Shown here one piece after another: positions 1 through 8,179 of a stretch of DNA of 11,327 nt. The number at the start of each line of letters is the position of its first letter. Within the stretch, counting starts at the first letter, position 1. The notes under the pieces are model-generated. The model had not been told where the DNA came from and made no database searches. It saw nothing but the letters and a program-made list of their open reading frames with translations. This DNA comes from Ignavibacteria bacterium UBA2373. GTDB lineage: Bacteria > Bacteroidota > Ignavibacteria > Kapaibacteriales > UBA961. The stretch covers positions 52,727 through 64,053 of the forward strand of contig DDTD01000061.1 in the NCBI GenBank assembly GCA_002344005.1, written 5' to 3'. A program made the translations under genes and the position numbers.

Positions 1-813
1 AATTTCATCTTCTTTCATTTCTGCTTCCAATTCACGTTGGATTTGTTTTTCCATTTCTTGTAATCTCTTTTCAAGATTTCGCATGGAACGCTCCAATTGT
101 TGCTCATGTTTTTTATTCATACGAGGCATGGTTTTATTATTCTCATCGTCCGATTCATCCTCAGGGAAAGAAAAATTAAAATCAAAATTATCTCTATTAT
201 TATTGGTACTGAATGAAAGTGCTTTGCCAAGTCCGAAGGAAAAACCACTTTGTATTCCCAATAATTCGGCTTCTTCGGGTGGTAAAATTGACGGGATAGA
301 AGAATTATCATTGAATCCCATAGCAAAAGAGTGCAAAGAAGAAACATTATCCGCATTTTCTTCATTATCAAAGCGTTCATCTTTTATACGTTGTAAGCGT
401 TTTTTTTGTTTTTCATCCAATATGGATTGTACGCTGACTATCATGTCCATTTCTTTTTTATGATAATCTTGTATCATTGCCGAATTTTGGGCTAAGAGCT
501 GCTCGGCTTCTGCACGTCCATTTTCTTTTGACAAAGCATCGTGAATCTTCTTTCTATTTTTATCAAGTGATTCAGCGGTTACTTTGCGCATATCTCTTAA
601 TTCATTGGTGAACTTTTCAATCGTTGACAGTTGTTCTTTGGTTAATTGTAATCGTTCATGTATGCCGCTCATGCAAGAAGAAAAGTGCATTCTCTTATTG
701 CGCAAAGTGTTTGCGCGGTTTTCGGGTGTACGCGGTTGGCGTGTCGGCGCACTGTTCAATAGATTCGCCACGAAAAAAATCAGTGCGGCAATAATAATGA
801 GTGGAATATTCAT
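1..813 (-). CDS. Spy/CpxP-like (LTxxQ) envelope protein, C-terminus outside window
   Basis: The minus frame is open from ATG 811-813 to base 1 (271 codons, no stop), so the gene runs off the left edge. AGAGGT lies just before the ATG and fixes the start. Residues 2-20 form a hydrophobic segment, a signal anchor or uncleaved signal, followed by a basic Arg/Pro-rich stretch. Residues 51-147 are helical and charged, with LTKEQ at 57-61 and LDEKQ at 132-136; this spacing of two LTxxQ-type motifs is typical of the Spy/CpxP/ZraP family of periplasmic chaperones and metal or envelope-stress sensors. Residues 160-228 are low in complexity, with an Asn/Phe/Asp-rich part near 204-226. From 233 on there is a Glu/Lys/Arg/Gln coiled coil. 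Family members are usually about 150-180 residues, so the C-terminal extension is unusual. Function as a periplasmic stress protein is inferred from the motifs alone. Confidence 0.72.
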   Translation of the reverse strand, partial: MNIPLIIIAALIFFVANLLNSAPTRQPRTPENRANTLRNKRMHFSSCMSGIHERLQLTKEQLSTIEKFTNELRDMRKVTAESLDKNRKKIHDALSKENGRAEAEQLLAQNSAMIQDYHKKEMDMIVSVQSILDEKQKKRLQRIKDERFDNEENADNVSSLHSFAMGFNDNSSIPSILPPEEAELLGIQSGFSFGLGKALSFSTNNNRDNFDFNFSFPEDESDDENNKTMPRMNKKHEQQLERSMRNLEKRLQEMEKQIQRELEAEMKEDEI

Positions 814-851
814 GATGACCTCTAAAAAAAATGTGAATAGTTCTATGATTA

Positions 852-883
852 CAAAACTATGCTGTCAATGCCAAAGCCACCAA
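852..883 (-). promoter_or_regulatory. Bacteroidota-type promoter for the Spy/CpxP-like gene
   Basis: On the minus strand TTG (883-881) is followed after 21 bases by TAGTTTTG (859-852), a perfect match to the -7 consensus TANNTTTG of the Bacteroidota housekeeping sigma factor. Transcription would start about 30 bases before the ATG at 813. The -33 element is only TTG rather than TTTG. Confidence 0.5.
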
Positions 884-996
884 GGTAAAAAATGTTAATG
901 GCTGTTAATTACTCATAAGTTTTTTCTATTGTTATTACAATTATCCGAGTTGAAAAACCTATATTTACGTTAAATTATTATGAAAGAAAGACAATA

Positions 997-1773
997 ATGA
1001 GTGTGACATTACATGGTAAAACTGTTGTAATTACGGGCGCATCAAGCGGTATTGGCGAAGCAACGGCGTATGAATTTGCCAAGCATGGTGCACGATTAGT
1101 CCTCGTAGCCCGTCGAGCCGAGCGTTTAGCAGAGATTGCCGAACTATGCCGCAAAGACCATAATGTTGAAGTGCAATGTATTGAAGCTGATGTGCGCAAT
1201 CAAGCCCAAATAACTTCTTTACTCCATGATAATATTGGAGATAATGCCGTAGATGTTTTAGTGAATAATGCGGGACTTTCACGCGGTCTTGATCCTGTGC
1301 AAACGGGGGATAGCATCAATTGGGAAGAAATGATTGATACGAATATCAAAGGACTGTTATGGGTGACCAAAGCATTATTACCTTCTATGATTGCACGCGG
1401 TACGGGCATGATTATCAATATTGCTTCTGTGGCAGGAAGGCAGGCATATCCGAATGGTAATGTGTATTGTGCCACAAAAGCGGCAGTGCGTATGCTTTCC
1501 GAAACTATGCAATTCGATGTTAATGGGACGGGAGTGCGTGTGACGAATATTGATCCGGGATTGGTTGAAACAGAGTTTTCTTTGGTGCGTTTCCGGGGCG
1601 ATGAACAAAGAGCCGCTACTGTCTATAAAGGATATACGCCATTATCTGCTTCTGATGTGGCTGAAACAATTGTTTTTTGCGCTACACGACCCGCGCATGT
1701 GAGTATTCATGATGTGTTGGTTATGCCCACAGCGCAAGCATCAACACAAGTTGTCCATAAAGTAATGACATAG
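997..1773 (+). CDS. SDR family NAD(P)-dependent oxidoreductase, YdfG-like
   Basis: This is a classical short-chain dehydrogenase/reductase of 258 residues, full family length. The glycine-rich cofactor loop TGASSGIG is at 13-20, and ARR at 38-40 suggests NADP preference. NNAG is at 90-93. The catalytic set is N116, S144, Y157 and K161 (YxxxK). PG at 187-188 with T192 completes the cofactor site. Overall it resembles the YdfG group (NADP-dependent 3-hydroxy acid or L-allo-threonine dehydrogenase), which is cytosolic and oxidises small hydroxy acids or reduces semialdehydes; the true substrate cannot be told from sequence. The ATG at 997 is preceded by a GA-rich stretch (GAAAGAAAG) that can serve as ribosome binding site. 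It is a single gene, divergent from the Spy-like gene. No convincing promoter or terminator was found for it. Confidence 0.9.
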   Translation: MSVTLHGKTVVITGASSGIGEATAYEFAKHGARLVLVARRAERLAEIAELCRKDHNVEVQCIEADVRNQAQITSLLHDNIGDNAVDVLVNNAGLSRGLDPVQTGDSINWEEMIDTNIKGLLWVTKALLPSMIARGTGMIINIASVAGRQAYPNGNVYCATKAAVRMLSETMQFDVNGTGVRVTNIDPGLVETEFSLVRFRGDEQRAATVYKGYTPLSASDVAETIVFCATRPAHVSIHDVLVMPTAQASTQVVHKVMT

Positions 1774-1895
1774 AATTTTTTACTCATACAAAAATGGTGT
1801 ATATGTTCTCATTATTAAAAGTCACAGCACCATAAATACATCGTAAAAACAATATTAATCATAGTTTATTTTTCATATTTCGAAAGGGGTTTTGT

Positions 1896-4097
1896 ATGAA
1901 ACTGGGTTCTTTCTTTAAACAATCCATTGTTCTTGCTCTTTGCGCATGGATACTGTCATTATCCGCATACGCACAATCCGAAGGCGGTCGTGTGGGTTTT
2001 GGTGTGAGTGGCGGCGGCGTAAAATATTGGGGCACATTTACGGATAATCAATTATGGTTTGCCGGCGATATGTTCGTTCGTTGGAATATTATTGACCAAA
2101 TTTCATTGCAAGCAAGTGTTGGCTTTGGACAGTTACGCTATAAAAATACAGACAAAGCAAAAATGGAAAATCCTAATTTCTATGGATTATTCCCCGTAGA
2201 TAAACAGCCCCAAGAAAAGAATTTTTCTCGGTTTAATTATTATGAAACATATTTGTCATGGAATATTTTACCGCGTGAAAAATTTGTTCCCTATATTTTT
2301 GGCGGGCTTGGAGTATTGGATTGGAATCCTACATATCAAGATGGCAGTGCTTTACCCTTGAATGACGGCACAACATACGAAAAAAGAAAAATGGTTATTC
2401 CCGTTGGTTTGGGCTATGAATTATATCTCACCGATGATCTCGTATTTAATGGACGAGGCACATTGCGCCTTACGGGAACGGGATGGATAGACGGTTATGA
2501 TGCAAGAACAACAATCAATGGCAAGTCTGATAATTCAAGTGATGCCGATGATTTATTATTGACATTCGGTGCCGGATTTTCCTATTATGTTTTTGGAAAT
2601 GCCGATTATGATAATGATGGTTTAACAAATAGCACCGAGAGAGAACTCGGCACCGACCCCGAAAATCCCGATACTGATGGCGATGGATTAACTGACGGTG
2701 ATGAAGTGCGTCGTTATTATACAGACCCGAAAAAATCCGATACCGACGGTGATAATCTTACAGATTATGCAGAAATATTTGATCATAAAACTTCACCAAA
2801 ATCTCCCGATACCGATGGCGATGGTTTATTTGACGGCGAAGAAATTACTCGCAAAACAAATCCGCAACAACCCGACACAGATTTGGATGGTTTACTTGAC
2901 GGCGATGAAGTCAGCAAACATAAAACAGATCCGACAAAAGCCGATACCGATGGCGACGGCTTAAATGATGGATTGGAAATAACCAAATTAAGTACGAATC
3001 CTTTAGCTATGGACAGTGATGGCGATCGCTTAAGTGACGGCGACGAAGTAAATACGCATAAAACAAATCCTGCAAAACAAGACAGTGATAATGATGGTTT
3101 ACAAGATGGCGATGAAGTAAAACAATTCAAAACCGATCCCACCAATCCCGACACCGACGGCGATGAATTACTTGATGGCGATGAAGTAAAAAAACATACG
3201 ACAAATCCATTGGAAAAAGATAGTGATAATGATGGTTTATCTGATGGTAATGAAGTGCGAGTACTAAAAACAAATCCGCTTTCGGATGACAGCGATCGTG
3301 ACGGATTAAAAGATGGCGATGAATTAAATATTCATAAAACTGACCCGAATAAAGAAGATTCCGATGATGACGGATTAAAAGACGGTGAGGAAATTACCCG
3401 TAAAACCAATCCATTAGATGCCGATACCGATAAAGATCGTTTACGCGATGGGGAAGAAGTGCAAAAATATTTCTGTGATCCGACAAAACCCGACACCGAC
3501 GGCGATTCATTGACGGATTATGAAGAAGTAAACAGACGTAGTAAAAAAGACGGCACAACCATTGAACCGACAGACCCGACAAAACCCGATACCGACGGCG
3601 ATTCATTTAATGATGCCGTGGATATGTGTCCGCTTATTGCCGGAAAAGCGAATGAAGAAGATCCGACCATGCTTGGTTGTCCCGCATTACCGAAAAAAGG
3701 CACAAAAACCGATTTTCCGGAAATATTATTTGTGAAAGGAAAAGATGCCTTTAATTTTGATAATCCTTCCACAATGGCAAGTTTGGCAAAATTATTATCG
3801 TATGTTAATCAATGCGATAATATTCAAGTGACCATTGAAGGGCATGCCTCCGAAGAAGGTAATCCGACGGTTAATTTGAAACTTTCGCAAACACGAGCAG
3901 AATCAGTACGAAAATGGCTTATCGAGCAGGGTGTAAATCCGGCAAAAGTTGTTGGAGCAATCGGTTATGGCAGCACAAGACCCGTCATAAAAGAACCAAA
4001 AGGAAAAGATGCCAAAAAAGTAACAGCAGCACAATTGGAAGAAATTCGCCGCAAAAATCGTCGTATTACCGTAGCGGTGGAACGCGGATGTGATTAA
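1896..4097 (+). CDS. OmpA family protein with about 15 thrombospondin type 3 repeats
   Basis: The protein has 733 residues. A signal peptide (1-26, cleavage after AYA) leads into a glycine- and aromatic-rich region (about 30-235) with alternating beta strands, typical of an 8-stranded outer-membrane barrel. Residues 237-579 are TSP3-type calcium-binding repeats (D-x-D-x-D-G-x-x-D-G-x-E) of mostly 23 residues. Residues 608-733 form an OmpA C-terminal peptidoglycan-binding domain, with GHASEEG at 649-655, LSQTRA at 663-668 and NRR at 721-723. The Asp that binds diaminopimelate in classical OmpA (GHTD/GYTD) is Ser652 here, while the partner Arg (R667) is kept. AAAGGGG upstream supports the ATG. 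The likely role is to tie the outer membrane to peptidoglycan through a stiff, calcium-stabilised spacer. A hairpin terminator follows, so it appears to be transcribed alone. Family assignment is firm; the exact role is inferred. Confidence 0.92.
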   Translation: MKLGSFFKQSIVLALCAWILSLSAYAQSEGGRVGFGVSGGGVKYWGTFTDNQLWFAGDMFVRWNIIDQISLQASVGFGQLRYKNTDKAKMENPNFYGLFPVDKQPQEKNFSRFNYYETYLSWNILPREKFVPYIFGGLGVLDWNPTYQDGSALPLNDGTTYEKRKMVIPVGLGYELYLTDDLVFNGRGTLRLTGTGWIDGYDARTTINGKSDNSSDADDLLLTFGAGFSYYVFGNADYDNDGLTNSTERELGTDPENPDTDGDGLTDGDEVRRYYTDPKKSDTDGDNLTDYAEIFDHKTSPKSPDTDGDGLFDGEEITRKTNPQQPDTDLDGLLDGDEVSKHKTDPTKADTDGDGLNDGLEITKLSTNPLAMDSDGDRLSDGDEVNTHKTNPAKQDSDNDGLQDGDEVKQFKTDPTNPDTDGDELLDGDEVKKHTTNPLEKDSDNDGLSDGNEVRVLKTNPLSDDSDRDGLKDGDELNIHKTDPNKEDSDDDGLKDGEEITRKTNPLDADTDKDRLRDGEEVQKYFCDPTKPDTDGDSLTDYEEVNRRSKKDGTTIEPTDPTKPDTDGDSFNDAVDMCPLIAGKANEEDPTMLGCPALPKKGTKTDFPEILFVKGKDAFNFDNPSTMASLAKLLSYVNQCDNIQVTIEGHASEEGNPTVNLKLSQTRAESVRKWLIEQGVNPAKVVGAIGYGSTRPVIKEPKGKDAKKVTAAQLEEIRRKNRRITVAVERGCD
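2604..3630 (+). repeat. Tandem 69-base coding repeats (TSP3 calcium repeats)
   Basis: About fifteen tandem units of roughly 69 bases encode D-x-D-x-D repeats beginning at residues 237, 259, 282, 305, 327, 350, 373, 396, 419, 442, 465, 488, 510, 533 and 565. Most are 23 residues long. The first and those at 305 and 488 are 22, and the one at 533 is stretched to 32. The units have drifted in base sequence, so recent slippage expansion is not apparent. Each unit pairs an acidic loop with a basic/Thr-Asn-Pro segment. Confidence 0.9.
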
Positions 4098-4122
4098 TCA
4101 AATGATATAATTCATTGCATTA

Positions 4123-4157
4123 AGCCCTCATACAATAATGTATGGGGGCTTTTTTTA
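4123..4157 (+). terminator. Rho-independent terminator after the OmpA-like gene
   Basis: An 11-base-pair stem (AGCCCTCATAC / GTATGGGGGCT, one G-U pair) with a six-base loop is followed by a run of seven T. It lies 25 bases after the stop codon at 4097. Confidence 0.88.
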
Positions 4158-4186
4158 TGGTACTTATCACAATTCTGAATGCATAG

Positions 4187-4217
4187 TTGCATACAATAGA
4201 AAAGTTTTGTATGTTTG
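4187..4217 (+). promoter_or_regulatory. Bacteroidota-type promoter for the T9SS-exported protein
   Basis: TTG at 4187-4189 is followed after exactly 20 bases by TATGTTTG at 4210-4217, a perfect TANNTTTG -7 element. It sits between the upstream terminator and the ATG at 4306, giving a leader of about 80 bases. GGAG eight bases before the ATG is the likely ribosome binding site. Confidence 0.6.
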
Positions 4218-4305
4218 CACTTGAATACCGCACCGTACCCGACCGTGATGCTCTGTGGTGTTCGATAACAGACATTAAAACATATAACTTTTTATGGAGT
4301 AAGCG

Positions 4306-5781
4306 ATGAAAACCTTTTTTCTCTTTGTCCTTCCGTATTCGGTGGCATTGTTCTTATGTACTTCTACCAATCTGTATTCCCAGTCTATGGAAATTCAAAC
4401 GATATGGGAACATAGATTAGATACGAATACATTTAAATCCATGATAATGACAGATGATGGTGGAATTGTTGCTTCGATAACAATGCCGGGTGGAGATTTA
4501 GATTATGTTTTAAAACTAAATAGTGAGGGAAAAAAAGAATGGTCATTTGTACCATTTAATAATAAATCATTTTTTATAAAATCATTACAAAAAACCGATT
4601 CGGGAAAAATCGCAGTGTCGGCTTTAGAAGCAGTTGGTGATTTACGGATGTTTGATATTTGTTGGGGGTATTCTGTTTTGTTGGATAAGAACGGTGAAAT
4701 TACATGGCAAAAGCCACGCGATACAAAAGATATTGTTTCACAGTATCACTCCCCCTATATCCGTACAAAAAATAATGAATTTGTGAATTTTTTTATTCCG
4801 TCCTTAGTCACAGATGATCCCTATCGGTTTTATTTTCGACGTATGAATAAAGATGGTATTAAAGGAGATGATAAACTTTTTGATTCAGTCGAAAAAGGTG
4901 AGGCAATGTTGGTCGTTCCCAAACTCATTGAAACCAAAGATAATGGCTTCTTGACTATGTATTATACAACAGAAAATTTATCAAGACCAGACTCATGGCA
5001 TTTAACAAAATTAGATGCAAAGGGGAATGTAATTTTTAAACGTGAATGGAGTGAGTTACCAGGTAATGAACCTTCTTTAGATATATTAGAGTTACCGGAT
5101 GGTTCCTTCTTGGTTTTAACCTCTTCACGAGAAAATCTTGGTTCTAAAGGCGTCGGTTTTTTACGTAAATTTTCTGCTGATGGTACATTACTTGCTCAAA
5201 AAACATTTACCGGTTCAGAATTATTATGGTTAAAATCACTTGCTCTTATGCCGAATGGAAATATCATTGCTGCAGGACATACTACAACTTATAAAGAATA
5301 TGAAGAGGCAATTAATCAGACGCTTTTGTATAGTTATCCTGCATTTGATGGTTTCGTAACTGTCTTTAATCAAAATTTAGATATACAATGGCAAACGACA
5401 TTTGGTAAAAAAGGTATTGGAGAAATTATAAATACTATCATTCCGATTACTAATGAAGAATTTTATATTGGTGGGTTTTTAAATAATGAAAGAGCCATAG
5501 CACGTGTTAAATTTACGCCTGTGACTTCTGTTGCAGAAGAAGAAGTTCAACACACCGCAATAAATTCTTCTATCGTATTGGATTATACCCAAGGTAAAGT
5601 ACAAGCCTCCGATGCGGAAGATTTGGGTATTTATAATGTTTTAGGACAGCGATTATTAGGTATGAGCGGAGAAAGAGGTAATCTTGCACTTGATACTCAA
5701 GGATTGCCTGCGGGTTTATATTATGCCCATGCACAAGACAAACACGGCAATCGCTCAACTTTACCATTGATTGTTCGATAA
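4306..5781 (+). CDS. T9SS type A sorting domain protein, beta-propeller-like
   Basis: The 491-residue protein begins with a signal peptide (hydrophobic 3-20, likely cut near residue 26). Residues 46-403 contain six similar blade-like units built on a pattern of DGG/NG turn, hydrophobic strands, a D/N-x-x-G turn and a W/F-ending strand (around 46-79, 94-136, 207-248, 260-301, 312-366 and 378-403). This is the pattern of a secreted beta-propeller. Residues 422-491 match a type A T9SS C-terminal sorting domain: GIYNVLGQRLL at 441-451, LDTQGLPAGLYY at 462-473, and a final basic strand ending in Arg. The sorting domain sends the protein through the outer membrane by the type IX system, where it is removed and the cargo is released or anchored. 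No catalytic motif is visible, so the function of the propeller is unknown. It has its own promoter and terminator and is therefore probably monocistronic. Confidence 0.85.
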   Translation: MKTFFLFVLPYSVALFLCTSTNLYSQSMEIQTIWEHRLDTNTFKSMIMTDDGGIVASITMPGGDLDYVLKLNSEGKKEWSFVPFNNKSFFIKSLQKTDSGKIAVSALEAVGDLRMFDICWGYSVLLDKNGEITWQKPRDTKDIVSQYHSPYIRTKNNEFVNFFIPSLVTDDPYRFYFRRMNKDGIKGDDKLFDSVEKGEAMLVVPKLIETKDNGFLTMYYTTENLSRPDSWHLTKLDAKGNVIFKREWSELPGNEPSLDILELPDGSFLVLTSSRENLGSKGVGFLRKFSADGTLLAQKTFTGSELLWLKSLALMPNGNIIAAGHTTTYKEYEEAINQTLLYSYPAFDGFVTVFNQNLDIQWQTTFGKKGIGEIINTIIPITNEEFYIGGFLNNERAIARVKFTPVTSVAEEEVQHTAINSSIVLDYTQGKVQASDAEDLGIYNVLGQRLLGMSGERGNLALDTQGLPAGLYYAHAQDKHGNRSTLPLIVR

Positions 5782-5802
5782 AATTTCTTTTGTTTACAAA
5801 AA

Positions 5803-5832
5803 AAATAAGCCCATAGAAATATGGGCTTATTT
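5803..5832. terminator. Bidirectional terminator between convergent genes
   Basis: A perfect 13-base-pair stem (AAATAAGCCCATA and its complement) has a GAAA tetraloop on the plus strand. T-rich sequence follows it on both strands, so it can stop the plus-strand T9SS protein transcript (stop at 5781) and the minus-strand ars operon (arsC stop at 5850). Confidence 0.9.
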
Positions 5833-5849
5833 TATTTTAAACCCTAAAT

Positions 5850-6275
5850 TTAGGATAATATAAGCGTATTTTCCACAAATTGTTGGCAATATTCTTTTAT
5901 CATGGTGCGCACTTCTCTGAAATGTGCCATAATTTCTTCTTCTGTGCCTATTGTTTTGGAAGGATCGGGAAAATTCTGATGAAAACGTTGTGCTTGCGTA
6001 GGAAAATAAGGACAATGTTCTTTGGCATGATCACATACTGTGAGAACATAGTCAAAAGATATTGCACGGTACTCATCAATCATATTTGATGTATGATGCG
6101 AAATATCAATTCCGTCTTCCGCCATACAAGCAATTGCACGAGGATTGACGCCATGAGTTTCAATACCGGCACTATAGACATTTATATTGAGGTCTTTACC
6201 AAAATGCGATATATATCCATGTGCAATTTGGCTGCGACAACTATTGCCCGTGCACAGAACTAAGATGTTTTTCAT
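5850..6275 (-). CDS. arsC: Arsenate reductase ArsC, thioredoxin-coupled (LMW-PTPase fold)
   Basis: The 141-residue protein reduces arsenate to arsenite in the cytosol, feeding the Acr3 pump. The N-terminal P-loop CTGNSCRS (8-15) has the nucleophile C8 and anion-binding R14 of a CX5R loop. The redox pair C81 and C88 and the general acid D104 in FPDP match the spacing of the Staphylococcus-type enzyme (C10, C82, C89, D105), in which a disulfide cascade is resolved by thioredoxin. Length fits the family. The ATG overlaps the acr3 stop as ATGA (6272-6275), so translation is probably coupled, and it is the last gene before the shared terminator. Arsenic-inducible control through ArsR is inferred from operon position. 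The C-terminus is slightly longer than usual and not conserved. Confidence 0.94.
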   Translation of the reverse strand: MKNILVLCTGNSCRSQIAHGYISHFGKDLNINVYSAGIETHGVNPRAIACMAEDGIDISHHTSNMIDEYRAISFDYVLTVCDHAKEHCPYFPTQAQRFHQNFPDPSKTIGTEEEIMAHFREVRTMIKEYCQQFVENTLILS

Positions 6276-7306
6276 GATGAATAATAACGTTTCGTAAGAT
6301 AATGGCTTATTTTTACTAAAAGTATAAGGACAGGTACTTCCACTAAGGGACCAATCACACCCGTAAATGCCTGCGGAGAATGAAGTCCAAACACGGCTAT
6401 CGTGACGGCAATCGCTAATTCAAAATTATTGCCTGTGGCTGTAAATGCTATGGCAAGATTATTTTTTCGTGAAATTCCCAATGTTTTATTAAGAAAAAAA
6501 CTTGAGAAAAACATCAGAACAAAATAAAGAATTAATGGGATGGCAATGCGTATAACATCAAAAGGCAAAGCAAGAATAGCATCACCTTTTAAGCTGAACA
6601 TAAGCACTATAGTTCCTAAAAGTGCATAAAGTGTGAATGGCGAAATAATCGGGACAAAACGGTGATTATACCACTCCAATCCTCGACGTTTGACAAGAAT
6701 ATATCGAGTCAAAAATCCTGCAATAAACGGAATGCCCAAATAAATACCCACGCTTTCCGCTACGGCATTCATCGGCACATCTACCGAAAATTCACCTAAT
6801 CCAATGGCTGAGGGTAATACTGTCACAAAAAACCATATATAAGCACTGTACATAATCAGTTGAAATATGCTATTCAAAGCTATAAGAACGGCGGCATACT
6901 CCCTGCTTCCGCCTGCTAAGTCATTCCATACGATAACCATAGCAATACAACGTGCAATGCCTATACATAAAAGCCCTATCATATATTCGGGCTGAGAATG
7001 TAAAAAAACAATAGCAAGCACAAACATTAATGTCGGTCCAATAATCCAATTAAGCAGCAGCGATACGAAGAGTGATTTTTTATCCCGCACTATGTCGGGC
7101 AATAAAGAATAATCCACTTTTGTCAAAGGCGGATACATCATAATTAATAAACCAAGTGCCAAAGGAATATTGGTGGTTCCTACTGATACAGCATCTATAT
7201 AGTTCGCAATATCAGGAAAAACAACGCCGATACCGATACCCGTTATCATTGCAAGAAATATCCATAATGTAAGGTAGCGGTCAAGGAAACGTAAATGTAC
7301 TTTCAT
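6272..7306 (-). CDS. acr3: Arsenite efflux transporter, Acr3 (BART superfamily)
   Basis: This inner-membrane permease with about ten helices expels arsenite using the proton gradient. From the ATG at 7304-7306 it has 344 residues, normal for the family. The ATG context (MKVHLRFLDRYLTLW) matches the usual Acr3 N-terminus; an in-frame TTG at 7319-7321 would add only five residues and overlap arsM, so the ATG is preferred. Key motifs, counted from this ATG, are GIARCIAMV around 116-124 with the essential Cys120, TATGNNFELAIA at 289-300, and LVEVPVLI with Glu323, the two residues known to be needed for transport in Acr3. The gene starts 5 bases after the arsM stop and overlaps arsC by four bases. 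No ATPase partner ArsA is present here. Confidence 0.94.
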   Translation of the reverse strand: MKVHLRFLDRYLTLWIFLAMITGIGIGVVFPDIANYIDAVSVGTTNIPLALGLLIMMYPPLTKVDYSLLPDIVRDKKSLFVSLLLNWIIGPTLMFVLAIVFLHSQPEYMIGLLCIGIARCIAMVIVWNDLAGGSREYAAVLIALNSIFQLIMYSAYIWFFVTVLPSAIGLGEFSVDVPMNAVAESVGIYLGIPFIAGFLTRYILVKRRGLEWYNHRFVPIISPFTLYALLGTIVLMFSLKGDAILALPFDVIRIAIPLILYFVLMFFSSFFLNKTLGISRKNNLAIAFTATGNNFELAIAVTIAVFGLHSPQAFTGVIGPLVEVPVLILLVKISHYLTKRYYSS

Positions 7307-7311
7307 ATATA

Positions 7312-8163
7312 TCAACAACAATTATTGCCGGGTTCACAGCATGATGATGGTTTTTCTCCATAAACGGTAATGCTGCGAATACTGTCAGGATTATGTTTAT
7401 AGTGAGTTATTTCATCTTCCGTCAGATAATTTCTCAGAATATCATCAGGAATCGTAATAATTTTTTCTTTTTGCAAGGTAATAGCACTAAAACCGGCTTG
7501 TGTGATAATGTTAAGATATTCTTCTTTATGAATTGCGCCCGCCACACATCCCGCATACATTTCTGCTGCCGAGCGAATTTTTTCCGGTAAATCGCCGATT
7601 AACACTATATCGGAAATACTAAAATGTCCGCCGGGTTTGAGAACGCGCATAATTTCCGAAAATACCGCTTGTTTATTGGGCACAAGATTAAGAACACAAT
7701 TACTTACCACCACATTGGCAGTATTGGCACTAACAGGTATTTTTTCTATATCGCCTTGCCGAAATTCTACATTATTATAGCCCATTTTTTCGGCATTAAT
7801 CCGAGCTTTTTCTATCATGGCAGGTGTAAAATCAATGCCAATTACTTTGCCGCTTTCGCCCGTTTCTGCACGAGCAATAAAACAATCATTACCGGCACCG
7901 CTGCCCAAATCAATAACGGTGTCACCCTGGGCAATATGAGCAAATTGTGTCGGCAAACCGCAACCGAGTCCTAAATCTGCTTCAGGGTTATAGCCCTCCA
8001 TACCCTGATATTCATCACTCATAATCGTATAGACTTCTGTGCTGCAACCACCTGCGCCGCAACATGATGAAGCATTCGTTTCTTTGTCTTGAAGAGCAAT
8101 GGCGGCATATTTTTCCCTTACCATTTCTTTGACGCTTTCTTCATGCGTAAGTGTGCTTGACAT
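7312..8163 (-). CDS. arsM: Arsenite S-adenosylmethionine methyltransferase ArsM
   Basis: The 283-residue enzyme transfers methyl groups from S-adenosylmethionine to arsenite. The SAM loop DLGSGAGND is at 85-93, with the acidic D111 at the end of the next strand. The three cysteines that hold the arsenic are present: C68 (GLGCGLP), C156 (SNCVLNL) and C206 (YAGCVAGA). An upstream pair C34-C35 (SSCCGAGGC) is also typical. The C-terminus adds four cysteines in two vicinal pairs (C275-C276 and C282-C283). The start at 8163 is chosen because AAAGGAAG precedes it at good spacing and the protein then begins like other ArsM; the longer frame upstream runs into arsR. It follows arsR by 16 bases. Product is methylated arsenic species, possibly volatile; this is family knowledge, not shown by the sequence. 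Confidence 0.94.
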   Translation of the reverse strand: MSSTLTHEESVKEMVREKYAAIALQDKETNASSCCGAGGCSTEVYTIMSDEYQGMEGYNPEADLGLGCGLPTQFAHIAQGDTVIDLGSGAGNDCFIARAETGESGKVIGIDFTPAMIEKARINAEKMGYNNVEFRQGDIEKIPVSANTANVVVSNCVLNLVPNKQAVFSEIMRVLKPGGHFSISDIVLIGDLPEKIRSAAEMYAGCVAGAIHKEEYLNIITQAGFSAITLQKEKIITIPDDILRNYLTEDEITHYKHNPDSIRSITVYGEKPSSCCEPGNNCC

Positions 8164-8179
8164 AACAAACTTCCTTTCT

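Noticed and set aside
83..898. Plus-strand open frames at 83-463 and 584-898
   Set aside because: They lie opposite the long minus frame of the Spy/CpxP-like gene, which has a promoter, ribosome site, signal anchor and family motifs; these frames have none.
980..997. Five-codon leader frame (MKERQ) whose TAA overlaps the SDR start codon
   Set aside because: It is so short that chance is the best explanation, and its bases double as the likely ribosome binding site.
1774..1895. Possible terminator or promoter between the SDR and OmpA-like genes
   Set aside because: Only a five-base inverted repeat (ATACA/TGTAT) without a T-run, and no TTTG/TANNTTTG pair at the right spacing.
2604..3772. Minus- and other-frame open frames across the TSP3 region, with Ser/Pro-rich repeats
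   Set aside because: They are shadows caused by the lack of stop codons opposite the repeated coding units; the plus frame has clear domains.
7307..7321. Longer Acr3 from TTG 7321
   Set aside because: It adds five residues and overlaps arsM; the ATG at 7306 begins as Acr3 proteins usually do.
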